A stretch of DNA of 37,347 nt from a virus. Position 1 is the stretch's first letter, and each line of letters starts with the position of its first letter. The DNA is taken from the IMG/VR virus record IMGVR_UViG_3300036806_000303, positions 1 to 37,347 of that record; one strand, given 5' to 3'. A program made the position numbers and the translations under genes. Shown piece by piece: positions 28,960 through 36,218 of the stretch. Below the pieces are notes generated by a model that was not told the DNA's origin, did no database searches, and saw only the letters and a program-made list of their open reading frames with translations.

Positions 28960-30363
28960 TTAGACGAGTTCGAGCTCTAGCTCGGCGAGCCGGATCTTGC
29001 GACGCTCGGCCTCGAAGCGCTCGGTGCGCTCCTCGTCGAGTGTCTCGTCGCGTTCCTCGACCGGGTCGGTCTCGTCACGCTTCTCCGTCTCTGCCTCACC
29101 CGACCGGCCTCCCTCGGCCACGACGGCCGTCAGGAGCTCGGTGAGCTGCGTGATGATCGACTGCATCGCCTGCGCCTGCGCGTTGTCGGCGGCGTCGTCT
29201 TCGAGCGCCGCGTTGTACGACGCGGAGACCATGAAGCAGGACGCGGCCTCGATCATCTGCGTCAGCGACCACACGGCCATGTCGTCTTCCCAGTCCCAGG
29301 CGCGCTCCTCGAGCGAAGCCCGGAACGCGGCCAGGTCGGGAAGCTCGCGCTGCTCGGCGGCCTCCGGCTTGTGATCGTTCAGCTCGACGGTCTCAACGAC
29401 GGTCGAGTCTTCGATCGCCGCTGCGGCCGAGAGCACCTCGGCAAGCAGCTCTTGCGCCTGCGTCAGCTTCTCGGAGGTCGCGGCGGAGAGCTTCTTGCCC
29501 ACGCGCTCCTCCTTGTCAGTGTCGGTTTCGCGGGCGGCGCCGGCGGCGCCGCTCGTCATCGCCTCGATCTGCGCCTCGGCCGCGTCGCGGCTCTGGTGGC
29601 AGGACTGCACTTCGTCGTTGAAGTTCCACACGACCGCGACGCCGTCGCAGCACGGGTGGTCATCCTGGATCCGCACGCCGGCGAGGGCGCGGGCCTCCTC
29701 GAACGCGGCGCGGGCCCGGTCGAGCTCCGACTCGGTGTCGGTCTCGGGGGTCGTGATCACGTTCAGCTCCTCGAGGTCCTCGGCGGCGCGCTTGGCGCGG
29801 TCGAGCAGCTCGGGGTTGTGCTCGGCGATGTACGTCCGCACCTCGGCGGTCGTGTCCGGATACGCCGGGTAGGTCACGACGCTGACGTCGAACAGGTCGG
29901 CTTCGATCAGCTCGCGGATCGGCAGGCCGGTCTCCGCGTCCTTCTCTTTCCAGTCGTCGGACCGGGTGATGAAGCCGAACGACATCTGGTTGATGTCCTC
30001 GCGCCGCATCGACTCGACGAGGTCGTTCGCGTACGACGTGTTCGGCAGCTCGCACTCGACGCGCAAGCCGATCTCGTCCTCGGTGAGGGTGATCGTGCGC
30101 GGCGTGCGGCCGAGGATCAGGTTCGAGTCGTGGTTGATCAGGAAGCGGACGTCCTGGCCGTCCTCGACGGCTGAACGGAACGCGCCCGGCTGGATCCGCT
30201 CACGGAAGCCGCCGAGATTCACCGACAGCTCGTTGAAGACGGCGGCGTAGCCGCTGAAGGTCGCCGGGGCGTCACCCTCGGCCGACCGGACCTCACACTT
30301 GGAGAGGTCGAGCTTGAAATCGCGCCGCTCCGGGGCGGGGCGCTTGTTCTCGTGAGATGCCAT
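28960..30363 (-). CDS. Prohead protease (S78 type) with long C-terminal extension
   Basis: 467 residues, more than twice a typical HK97-type prohead protease. Residues 15-175 are the protease: FSGYAAVFNELSVNLGGFRE, RIQPGAFRSAV, FLINHDSNLILGRT (catalytic His78), INQMSFGFITR (Ser128), then EADLFDVSVVTYPAYPDT. The remaining 290 residues are acidic and helical, with a Cys/His patch (DDHPCCDGVAVVWNF, VQSCHQSRDA) at about 230-265 and a Trp/Met-rich segment at about 370-420. No separate scaffold gene is visible, so the extension may act as scaffold. The start has a CGATAGGC element ending 9 nt upstream. Confidence 0.88.
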   Translation of the reverse strand: MASHENKRPAPERRDFKLDLSKCEVRSAEGDAPATFSGYAAVFNELSVNLGGFRERIQPGAFRSAVEDGQDVRFLINHDSNLILGRTPRTITLTEDEIGLRVECELPNTSYANDLVESMRREDINQMSFGFITRSDDWKEKDAETGLPIRELIEADLFDVSVVTYPAYPDTTAEVRTYIAEHNPELLDRAKRAAEDLEELNVITTPETDTESELDRARAAFEEARALAGVRIQDDHPCCDGVAVVWNFNDEVQSCHQSRDAAEAQIEAMTSGAAGAARETDTDKEERVGKKLSAATSEKLTQAQELLAEVLSAAAAIEDSTVVETVELNDHKPEAAEQRELPDLAAFRASLEERAWDWEDDMAVWSLTQMIEAASCFMVSASYNAALEDDAADNAQAQAMQSIITQLTELLTAVVAEGGRSGEAETEKRDETDPVEERDETLDEERTERFEAERRKIRLAELELELV

Positions 30364-30372
30364 GTCGGCGCC

Positions 30373-30380
30373 GCCTATCG
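30373..30380 (-). promoter_or_regulatory. SAS-like start element (protease gene)
   Basis: CGATAGGC in GGCCGATAGGCGGCGCCGAC, ending 9 nt before the ATG. Confidence 0.85.
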
Positions 30381-30419
30381 GCCCCGGACGCGCGTCTCAG
30401 ACCCTCGAACGAGGAGGGC

Positions 30420-30743
30420 TTACTCGAGCGGGTCGAGGATCGACTGCGTGTAGCCGACCGCTACCGCGTGCGCACGGCTGCGCGCCGGCAGCTTCGCCAG
30501 CAGATGCCGGACATGCGACTTCACCGTCTCGGTCGAGATCACCAGCGCCGCGGCGACCTCGACGTTCGTCAGCCCGCACGCGATCAGTTGCAGCACCTCG
30601 ACCTCACGCATCGTCAGCGGCGACGCCGGCTCCTGCGGCAGCGAATCGAGTACCGGTCCGGCAGGCTCCGCGAACGCGACCAGGCGATGCTTGACGGCCA
30701 GCGCGTCCAGCAGCTCCCGCTGCCGGCCGGTCAGACCTGCCAC
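30420..30743 (-). CDS. LuxR/GerE-type helix-turn-helix protein
   Basis: 107 residues from GTG 30743, preceded by GAGG in the Shine-Dalgarno position; longer readings overlap the upstream gene. Residues about 47-100 are a LuxR-type HTH: LTMREVEVLQLIACGLTNVE, then VAAALVISTETVKSHVRHLL, AKLPARSRAHAVAVG. The hallmarks 'L..RE.eVL.l.a.G.tn.eIA..L.is..TVk.Hv..il.Kl' are all present. There is no sensor domain. The gene overlaps the upstream small gene by 13 bases and lies between the portal and protease genes. It could time late head-gene expression; that role is inferred. Confidence 0.8.
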   Translation of the reverse strand: MAGLTGRQRELLDALAVKHRLVAFAEPAGPVLDSLPQEPASPLTMREVEVLQLIACGLTNVEVAAALVISTETVKSHVRHLLAKLPARSRAHAVAVGYTQSILDPLE

Positions 30744-30898
30744 GACATCCTCAGCAGTTGCGCCGCCAGATCGGTCGCGAGCCGCAACTCGACGATCTCT
30801 CGCAGCAGCGTCTCGTAGGGACGGAAGTCGCCGGCGAGACGGCAACGCGCGACGTACCTGCGCGCCGCCGCAACGTGTGTCTCAGAGGCTCTGGTCAC
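30731..30898 (-). CDS. Small helical protein coupled to the LuxR-type gene
   Basis: 55 residues from GTG 30898, read directly from the sequence: MTRASETHVAAARRYVARCR, then LAGDFRPYETLLREIVELRL, and an end at LLRMSWQV. Two helices with hydrophobic heptads; no Cys pairs. A CGATAGGC element ends 6 nt before the GTG, which strongly supports a real gene despite its size. Its end overlaps the HTH gene by 13 bases, so translation is coupled. Function unknown; a partner or modulator of the HTH protein is one possibility. Confidence 0.65.
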   Translation of the reverse strand: MTRASETHVAAARRYVARCRLAGDFRPYETLLREIVELRLATDLAAQLLRMSWQV

Positions 30899-30904
30899 GG
30901 GGCC

Positions 30905-30912
30905 GCCTATCG
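30905..30912 (-). promoter_or_regulatory. SAS-like start element (gene 30898)
   Basis: CGATAGGC in GGGCCGATAGGCGGCC, ending 6 nt before a GTG start. Confidence 0.85.
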
Positions 30913-30927
30913 GCCCGGTGACGCTTC

Positions 30928-31000
30928 GAGCTGGCGGGCAAGGACTCGACCATCAAATCTCCGGCGGATCTAGCCCGGTGTCCTGCCATTAGACGACCGA
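30928..31000 (-). pseudogene. Degenerate tRNA-like sequence
   Basis: On the minus strand CGTCTAATGGCAGGACA is a clean Glu/Gln-type D arm. It is followed by a CCGG...CCGG anticodon-like stem and GGTCGAGTCC, a T-arm remnant. The anticodon loop is too long to read one anticodon, the T stem has mismatches, and the acceptor ends do not pair. It looks like a decayed tRNA gene in the portal to HTH gap (30906-31129). Little else was seen there except the hairpin below. Confidence 0.45.
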
Positions 31001-31099
31001 TTTTTGAGGGGGTGACACCGGGAATTGGTAAAGCCGCTGCTTTTAGTAATCAAGCCGACGCGCGAACTCTCGGTGGTGGTGCCGCGTCGCACCGGCGCG

Positions 31100-31121
31100 C
31101 AGCACCCAACGCTGGGTACTG
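31100..31121 (-). terminator. Imperfect hairpin after the portal gene
   Basis: CAGCACCCA / TGGGTACTG, a 9-bp stem with one mismatch, about 9 bases after the portal stop. A possible weak terminator. Confidence 0.4.
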
Positions 31122-31129
31122 GCGGCGTT

Positions 31130-32620
31130 TTAGTCTGATTCGACGGGCTTGCCGGCTGCGAGTGCGCGTTGCTCGGCGCGTTCGAGCGCGAACTGGCGGA
31201 TGTGCTCGGCGAGCTCGGGCTTGTCGCGCATGATCACGCTGAGCAGCGCGAGCGCGTTCTTCTGCGCCGTCGACCCGTCGGAGCCGGTCGTCGGCTGAGT
31301 GCCGCCGCCGTCCTTGTTGTTGTCGCCGCCGCCGCCCGACTTCGACGCGGAGCTGTTGACGTCGATCTGGTCGAGCTTCGACGACGGGATCATGTTCAGC
31401 GGCACCAGGAACTCCTCGAGCTGGAACTCCTCGTCCATCGTCCGCTCGCCGAGACGGCGACGAACATCGGCGCGTGAGAGGAAGCCCCACTGGATCCCGA
31501 TCGCGAACGCCTCGAACATCGACTTCATGTCGCCGCGCAGCAACGCGTCGAAGTTGAACCGCGGCTTCCGCTTCGCCGCCCGGTCCTGCTTCGACCCGAA
31601 CAGCTTGACGGTGAGCGCCTGCTCGGCGGAGACGATCCAGCCGCGCAACGCATAGGTGAGGAAGTCGATCGACTCCTGCTCCTTCGACACGCGCGACTGT
31701 CCCGCGTCGGGCTCGTTCAGCCGGTGCATCGGCACACCCCAGAGCCGCGCGATCTCATGCGTCGCGTACCGCTTCGTCTCGAGGAACTGCGCCTGCTCCG
31801 GCGAGATGCCGACGTCCTGCCACTTCGCGCCGCCCGACAAGATCCCGACCAGCTGGGAGCGCTTCAAGCCTTCATGGCCGGCCTTCCAGCGCTTCATGAA
31901 CTCGTCCATCTGCTCGTCGCCCATCTCCTCGGGCAACTCGATGATCCCGCCCGGCCGGGCGTTGTTCGCCCAGAAGCGGCCGCCGTACTGTTGCGCCGCC
32001 GACGCCGCGGCGAGCATGTCGCGGCTGTTGGTCACCGGCGAGATCCCGAGCACCGCCTGCAGCGGGATCACCCGCTCGGCGGGCAGCACGATCCGTGCAT
32101 GGTCGTCCGTCTCCGACTCGTAGGCGAGCTCGCCGTTCGGCAGCCTGACCGGCCGCGTCACGTCGGGCTTGAGCGGCCAGAGGCCGAGGATCTTGCCGGC
32201 CTTGTTCATCTCGATATAGAGGTAGCCGCGGCCCCAGAGCATCGCGTGCGCGATCCAGTTGCCGATCAGCTCGACGCCGGTCATCTCCGGATTCGGGAAC
32301 TCGTTGAGGAAGTCCCAGCGCTCGTCGTCGGGGACAAGCACGCGGCCCTCGCCGGTAGCGTCGTTCTCGGAGATCTCGATCGGCAGCGTCGCCACCGACT
32401 CGGTGACCACACGGACGCAGCCGTAGACAGCGGTGAGCCGGAACGCCTTGAGCGGCGTCATCGAGACGCCGGAACTGGTGGCCCCGTCGACGTTCGCGAC
32501 GATCGCCGAGATGATGTCGACCGACGGGTTCTCGAGCCCTGAGATGTCGCTTGCGGGGATGTCGCGCTGGCCGCCGCCGAGGCCGCCGGCGAGGAAGCCG
32601 CTGAGGAACGGGATCTTCAC
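31130..32620 (-). CDS. Portal protein, HK97 type
   Basis: 496 residues, GTG start placed 6 nt after a CGATAGGC element. The pattern is that of the HK97-like portal family: TPLKAFRLTAVYGCVRVVTE ('al....v.acv..ia'), SVATLPIEI, LIGNWIAHAMLWGRGYLYIE, ISPVTNSRDMLAAASAAQQY, FWANNARPGGIIELPEE, and EIARLWGVPMHRLNEPDAGQ ('IA..fgVPp.ll'). The C-terminus has a Gly/Asn/Asp-rich linker (KSGGGGDNNKDGGGTQPTTG) and a helical tail. The 12-mer portal ring is the DNA gate and docks the terminase. Confidence 0.94.
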   Translation of the reverse strand: MKIPFLSGFLAGGLGGGQRDIPASDISGLENPSVDIISAIVANVDGATSSGVSMTPLKAFRLTAVYGCVRVVTESVATLPIEISENDATGEGRVLVPDDERWDFLNEFPNPEMTGVELIGNWIAHAMLWGRGYLYIEMNKAGKILGLWPLKPDVTRPVRLPNGELAYESETDDHARIVLPAERVIPLQAVLGISPVTNSRDMLAAASAAQQYGGRFWANNARPGGIIELPEEMGDEQMDEFMKRWKAGHEGLKRSQLVGILSGGAKWQDVGISPEQAQFLETKRYATHEIARLWGVPMHRLNEPDAGQSRVSKEQESIDFLTYALRGWIVSAEQALTVKLFGSKQDRAAKRKPRFNFDALLRGDMKSMFEAFAIGIQWGFLSRADVRRRLGERTMDEEFQLEEFLVPLNMIPSSKLDQIDVNSSASKSGGGGDNNKDGGGTQPTTGSDGSTAQKNALALLSVIMRDKPELAEHIRQFALERAEQRALAAGKPVESD

Positions 32621-32626
32621 GCTGCC

Positions 32627-32634
32627 GCCTATCG
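32627..32634 (-). promoter_or_regulatory. SAS-like start element (portal), containing the HNH stop codon
   Basis: CGATAGGC ending 6 nt before the portal GTG. The TAG inside it (32629-32631) is the stop codon of the upstream HNH gene. Confidence 0.85.
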
Positions 32635-33000
32635 CCGGATCGCCGGATTCCGGCGTCTCTCAGCGCGTTCCCACGCCTCCACCTGGCCGTGGTGGCGGCC
32701 GCAGAGAACCACGACGCAGGCCACGTCGAACGGGTCGACGCCGTCCAGCAGCATCCGGGCGACGCCGCCGGGATAGTCGTGGTGGCCGTGCAGCTCCTCG
32801 GTCGCCGGGCAGCGGCGGCCGTGCTCGAGCGCCTGGCAGCGGCCGCCAGCGAGCCGGATCGCCTTCGCACGCGTCCGCGGCCAGCGCGGATCCTTGTAGA
32901 TGCGGCGGTGCGCACGTTCAGCGTCGAACGCGGACTGATGCTCACGGCAGCGGCCGCGGCGGACGACCTTCGGACAGCCCGCCTCCAAGCAAGGCCGCAC
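32629..33000 (-). CDS. HNH endonuclease
   Basis: 123 residues. RWPRTRAKAIRLAGGRCQAL, then ELHGHHDYPGGVARM and VVVLCGRHHGQ, is the HNH core, with Cys pairs at 55/64 and 95/100 for zinc. The HxHH...D...C..HH layout is a variant of the standard motif. An N-terminal CLEAGCPKVVRRGRCREH forms a second small Cys/His site. HNH proteins next to terminases assist packaging-end cleavage in many cos-type phages. The stop codon is the TAG of the portal start element. GTG 33000 lies 3 bases after the previous stop. Confidence 0.82.
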   Translation of the reverse strand: MRPCLEAGCPKVVRRGRCREHQSAFDAERAHRRIYKDPRWPRTRAKAIRLAGGRCQALEHGRRCPATEELHGHHDYPGGVARMLLDGVDPFDVACVVVLCGRHHGQVEAWERAERRRNPAIRR

Positions 33001-33003
33001 CCG

Positions 33004-33261
33004 TTACTCCGAGCGGAGTACGTCGATCAGATCGGCGACGAGCTGCTCGAGCCGGCCGAGCCGCTCGCTGACATCGAGCGGAACGAACGTCACCGGCAGC
33101 GGCGGCGGCGACCAGGCGTTCTGCGCGCGCGGAATGAGCACGGTCGAGCAGCCGGGACAGCCGCCCGCGCCGTACCAGCAGCCATGCCTCGAGCAGACGC
33201 CCGACAACTCCGTAAAGCCGACGTGGCCGCCGCAGGCGGATCCGGGCGGGCAGCTACACAT
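33004..33261 (-). CDS. Small Cys-rich protein, putative zinc binder
   Basis: 85 residues: MCSCPPGSACGGHVGFTELS, then GVCSRHGCWYGAGGCPGCST. Seven Cys and two His lie in the first 40 residues, so a zinc-binding fold is likely. The C-terminus is a helix (ERLGRLEQLVADLIDVLR) suited to dimerisation. The start overlaps the end of the previous gene by 8 bases and the stop lies just before the HNH gene. Unknown family; its place beside the HNH nuclease may mean a joint role in packaging. Confidence 0.55.
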   Translation of the reverse strand: MCSCPPGSACGGHVGFTELSGVCSRHGCWYGAGGCPGCSTVLIPRAQNAWSPPPLPVTFVPLDVSERLGRLEQLVADLIDVLRSE

Positions 33262-33535
33262 CGGCGCCCGCGTTCTCGGTCAGGTTGTACGTCGCGACGA
33301 ACTCGCCGAGCAGCGGATGATGATGCGCGTCGACGCGGATCCGGATCGGCTTCGACCACGTCCCGAGACCGGCCGCCATCGTCTTCGACATCGGCAGATA
33401 GATGCAGTCGTGCCGGCTCGCGTAGTCCTCGAGGTTGAGCGGGCCGACGTTGAGGCTGACCCGGTACAGCGCACCGATCAGGCCGGCAAGCGCGAGCAGA
33501 GCCAGAACGAGGGCGACGAGCAGGACAACGATCAC
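33254..33535 (-). CDS. Small membrane-anchored protein
   Basis: 93 residues, GTG start. The N-terminus MIVVLLVALVLALLALAGLI is a single membrane helix or uncleaved signal anchor. The rest is soluble and beta-like, with a His patch (RIRVDAHHHPLLGEFVATYN). A CGATAGGC element ends 6 nt before the GTG and fixes the start. Possible roles include superinfection exclusion or envelope modification, but no family was recognised. Confidence 0.55.
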   Translation of the reverse strand: MIVVLLVALVLALLALAGLIGALYRVSLNVGPLNLEDYASRHDCIYLPMSKTMAAGLGTWSKPIRIRVDAHHHPLLGEFVATYNLTENAGADV

Positions 33536-33541
33536 GCGGCC

Positions 33542-33549
33542 GCCTATCG
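33542..33549 (-). promoter_or_regulatory. SAS-like start element (gene 33535)
   Basis: CGATAGGC in GGCCGATAGGCGGCC, ending 6 nt before a GTG start. Confidence 0.85.
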
Positions 33550-33589
33550 GCCCGGAAATATTCCTGATCCATTCCTGAATCCGATCGAG

Positions 33590-33662
33590 CTGAGGAGGCA
33601 GGGATCGAACCTGCGACCGTCGCCTTAACAGGGCGCTGCTCTACCGGCTGAGCTACTCCTCA
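33590..33662 (-). tRNA. tRNA-Asn(GUU)
   Basis: 73 nt. Acceptor TGAGGAG/CTCCTCA, D arm GCTC-AGCCGGTA-GAGC, anticodon loop CTGTTAA (GUU, codons AAC/AAU), T arm GCAGG-TTCGATC-CCTGC, discriminator G. CCA is not encoded. One anticodon-stem pair (27-43) is mismatched. Confidence 0.92.
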
Positions 33663-33668
33663 CCGTCT

Positions 33669-33703
33669 GAGGGGCCGGTGATCGGCGGCTGCACCGGCCC
33701 CTC
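33669..33703 (-). terminator. 12-bp hairpin immediately upstream of tRNA-Asn
   Basis: GAGGGGCCGGTG / CACCGGCCCCTC, a perfect 12-bp stem with an 11-base loop, six bases before the tRNA 5' end. No T run. It may end terminase transcripts or mark tRNA processing. Confidence 0.5.
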
Positions 33704-33778
33704 GCTGATACCCAACCCCGGAGCGCGCCGCCCCGGCCCTGCGGCAGGACCAAGGGCGCGCGCTCCGAAGCCGAGCCC

Positions 33779-33786
33779 GCCTATCG
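33779..33786 (-). promoter_or_regulatory. Orphan SAS-like element
   Basis: CGATAGGC in GGCCGATAGGCGGGC, minus strand, with no ATG or GTG at the usual distance. Confidence 0.7.
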
Positions 33787-33805
33787 GCCGCAACGACGCT
33801 CCCAA

Positions 33806-33847
33806 CCGCCGAGTTTTGACCCCCCACCCGCCGAGTTTTGACCCCCC
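33806..33847. repeat. Two direct repeats, 20 bp with a 22-bp period
   Basis: CCGCCGAGTTTTGACCCCCC occurs at 33806-33825 and 33828-33847. Reiterated GGTCAAAA-type sequences are reminiscent of IS21-family ends, but no transposase or matching opposite end was seen. Confidence 0.65.
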
Positions 33848-34029
33848 GGCCTTCCAGGGGTGAAAGACGGGCGGTCTGGACCGTGGGAAGCGGGTCCGGA
33901 CCGTTTCAACGTGGAATGTTCGGCAGGGCGGCTCTGGTGGCCGGAGTGAAGGGATGACCCCGCGCACGACGAGGCCGCCCTGCCTGGCGCGTTCCCGAAC
34001 TGGGGTAAGGGAGCGCTGCCTACGTGGCC

Positions 34030-34037
34030 GCCTATCG
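34030..34037 (-). promoter_or_regulatory. SAS-like element containing the terminase stop codon
   Basis: CGATAGGC in GGCCGATAGGCGGCC. The TAG (34032-34034) is the TerL stop codon. No start codon follows at 6-9 nt. Confidence 0.75.
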
Positions 34038-35666
34038 GCCGCGCTCCTTCGGCGGGTCGGGAAGGTCGGGCTGTTCGCCGTCCATCGTCATCCAGTAGAG
34101 GCCCGGCTTCGTCGTGACGGCGTCGGCGAGGTCGCACCGCGACACCGCCAGCACCCCGGCCGCCATCGCGTCGATCTTCCCCGACGCCGCCCTGGTCACC
34201 CGCGGCCCGGACGCGGTCATCTCTTCGCCGGTCGCGGCCGCGTGCGCGGCGAGGTCTTCGTCGCCGTCATGCTCGAGGTCGCCGGATTCGGCGTACTGCT
34301 TCAGCAGCGTCCAGGCGGCGCGCGTGTGCGCGTGGAACGGCGGCATCTCGACGATCTGCTTCTCCCGCAGCCGGAGCCGTTTGCGGAGAAGCTGGATCGA
34401 GCGGCCGAAGAAGCTGGGGTCGTACGCGATCTCCTGGAGCCGGTACTTGCCGGCGAGCTCGGCGACGAAGTCCTCGATCACCTGCAGGTCGGTGGTGCCG
34501 CCCGGCATGAACTCGCCGACCTGGTCGCGGCGGACCGTCCAGATCTTCGCGCGGATCGCGATCTTCCCGTTCGGGAGCCGGGTCGCCCACACGACCGCGC
34601 TCGAGTCGTCGGTCCAGCCGATGTCGACGCCGATCCAGATCTTCGTCTTCCGCGGGAACGGGTCTGTGTCGCCGACGAGCGATCCCCAGAGGCCGGTACG
34701 CAGCCAGAGATGCTTCGCCGCCGTCCACATATTCAGATGCAACCGCTGGAAGTCGAGCTCGCTGAAGCCGGGCGCGGCGAGCTGCTTCTTCAGGTCGGCG
34801 ACCGAGATCCACGACGCCGGGTTCGCGTACCGCCAAAGCTCGGGGTCTTCCCAGCGGTGATGCAGCTCCTCGGGGATCCCGTACCACCAGAACAAGATCC
34901 CGTTCTCGCGGTCCTCGTGGATCCGCAGGCACGGATTCGAGTGCCTGATGTTCGCGACCGGCAGCGTCAGCGCCTCGTCGTAGGTCATGCCGAGCAGCGT
35001 GTCCTTCTTGAAGCCGGCCGTCGTGATCATCAACGCGTACGGGTCGTCGCGTTTATGCAAAGCCGTCCACATCGCCACCCACGTCTCGACCTCGCGCGCG
35101 GTGATCAGCGCATGCGTCTCGTCGCCGATCACGACCGCCGGGTTCTTGCCGTGCTGGCCGAGCCCGGACGCGGTCAGCACCTCGAAGAACGCGTGCGCCT
35201 TCTCATAGGTGATCTTGTTGCGGCCGGACCGGAAGCCGTGCTTCTGCAACGCGCTCGTCTCGACGAACGCGCGCGCGAACTCGTACACGACGTCGGCCTG
35301 CTTCTTCGACGACGACAGGCAGTAGGCGTGCGACGCGTCGCGTCTCGACGCCGTCTCGAACAGGCCATACCCGGCCGCCAGCGGGCTCTTGCCGTTACCT
35401 CTCGGGATGCCGAGGATGCCGAGCCGGAACAGCCGCGCCACCGGCTCGCCCGCGTACGGGTAGCGGCGCATCCCGTAGGTCACGAGCTCGTCCGGCGTGC
35501 ACGCCCGCAGCCCGTGGAAATAGTTGGTGAACCGCCGCTGCCAGCCCTCCATCACGAACGGCTGCCCGGCGCCGCGTCCCGACGGGAACGTCAGATACCG
35601 CTGGAAGAACTTGTCGATCGCGGGGCCGCGGCTGAGCGTGACCGCCGACGGCTTAGAGCTCGTCAT
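34032..35666 (-). CDS. terL: Terminase large subunit
   Basis: 544 residues. ATPase and nuclease motor that packages DNA through the portal. Walker A lies at about 86-94 (GIPRGNGKS), Walker B at 177-183 (AVVIGDE). The RNase H-like nuclease carboxylates are Asp348 (WIGVDIGWTDDS), Asp416 (EIAYDPSFFG) and Asp499 (KIDAMAAGV). All expected motifs are intact and the length is normal for P27-associated large subunits. The start overlaps the small-subunit gene by 14 bases. The stop TAG lies within a CGATAGGC element. Confidence 0.96.
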   Translation of the reverse strand: MTSSKPSAVTLSRGPAIDKFFQRYLTFPSGRGAGQPFVMEGWQRRFTNYFHGLRACTPDELVTYGMRRYPYAGEPVARLFRLGILGIPRGNGKSPLAAGYGLFETASRRDASHAYCLSSSKKQADVVYEFARAFVETSALQKHGFRSGRNKITYEKAHAFFEVLTASGLGQHGKNPAVVIGDETHALITAREVETWVAMWTALHKRDDPYALMITTAGFKKDTLLGMTYDEALTLPVANIRHSNPCLRIHEDRENGILFWWYGIPEELHHRWEDPELWRYANPASWISVADLKKQLAAPGFSELDFQRLHLNMWTAAKHLWLRTGLWGSLVGDTDPFPRKTKIWIGVDIGWTDDSSAVVWATRLPNGKIAIRAKIWTVRRDQVGEFMPGGTTDLQVIEDFVAELAGKYRLQEIAYDPSFFGRSIQLLRKRLRLREKQIVEMPPFHAHTRAAWTLLKQYAESGDLEHDGDEDLAAHAAATGEEMTASGPRVTRAASGKIDAMAAGVLAVSRCDLADAVTTKPGLYWMTMDGEQPDLPDPPKERGR

Positions 35667-36165
35667 CGTCGATCTCCGCCGCGACGTCGATCTCGCTCGC
35701 CTCGCCGGCGGTGATCTCCTCGAACTCGTCCTGCTGCCTGCGCGCCGCCGCCGCGGTCGCTACCCGTGCCCGCGCGACCGGTGTCGCCGCATACTCGGCC
35801 GCGAACTTCAAGATCGCCGCGTGCGCGCGCGCCTCGACCTTCAACGCCGGATGCTCGACGACCTGGCCGAGCGACCCGCGCGCGTAGTGGCCCTGCTCCT
35901 CGAGCACGTCGGCGGCCGCCATCGCCCGGTCCCACTGAAGACAGAGCGCCAGCAGGCCCGCCCGGTCGACCGCATACAGCGCTCCGATAGCGCCGAGCTG
36001 CGAGGTCATCTCCACCCAGAGCTCGGCGCCGTCGCGGCCGAGCATCCCCGGCGGCGTGAAATCGAGACCCTTCTCCGGCCGCAGCGGTTCAGGCAGCGGC
36101 CGGCGTCCAGGATTGCCGTCGACCTGGGCCAGCTCGACCGGCTTCGGCTTCCGTCCGCGTGCCAT
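35653..36165 (-). CDS. terS: Terminase small subunit, P27 family
   Basis: 170 residues. The N-terminus MARGRKPKPVELAQVDGNPG, then RRPLPEPLRP, is the P27 signature; WVEMTSQLGAIGALYAVDRA, then LLALCLQWDRAMAAADVLEE, matches the helical core, and the C-terminus is acidic. It recognises phage DNA for packaging and works with the large subunit directly downstream. A CGATAGGC element ends 7 nt before the ATG. The gene is divergent from the Ntn hydrolase gene across a 67-bp gap. Confidence 0.92.
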   Translation of the reverse strand: MARGRKPKPVELAQVDGNPGRRPLPEPLRPEKGLDFTPPGMLGRDGAELWVEMTSQLGAIGALYAVDRAGLLALCLQWDRAMAAADVLEEQGHYARGSLGQVVEHPALKVEARAHAAILKFAAEYAATPVARARVATAAAARRQQDEFEEITAGEASEIDVAAEIDDDEL

Positions 36166-36172
36166 CCGGGCC

Positions 36173-36180
36173 GCCTATCG
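36173..36180 (-). promoter_or_regulatory. SAS-like start element (small terminase)
   Basis: CGATAGGC ending 7 nt before the ATG. It faces away from the plus-strand copy at 36219 across the divergent gap. Confidence 0.85.
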
Positions 36181-36218
36181 GGCGAAACCGCGCCAGCCCG
36201 CGCAGAACGAGGCCCGGC

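Larger units (their letters stand above)
33704..34031. other. Gene-free segment bounded by two orphan start elements
   Basis: No credible gene. It holds an orphan CGATAGGC element at each end (33779 and 34030), 22-bp direct repeats (33806-33847), and an 11-bp inverted repeat GGCAGGGCGGC...GCCGCCCTGCC (33922-33932 with 33974-33984). One open frame (from GTG 33967) runs through but is Pro/Arg/Gly-rich, overlaps the direct repeats and tRNA-Asn, and has no Shine-Dalgarno sequence. It may be the remnant of a lost gene or mobile element. Confidence 0.5.

Noticed and set aside
30928-31000. Amber-suppressor tRNA (CTA in the loop)
   Set aside because: CTA is present but not preceded by U33, and the loop and T arm do not fold properly; called degenerate instead.
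33653-33967. 104-residue minus-strand frame between TerL and tRNA-Asn
   Set aside because: Low-complexity, crosses direct repeats and a start element, and overlaps the tRNA; no Shine-Dalgarno sequence.
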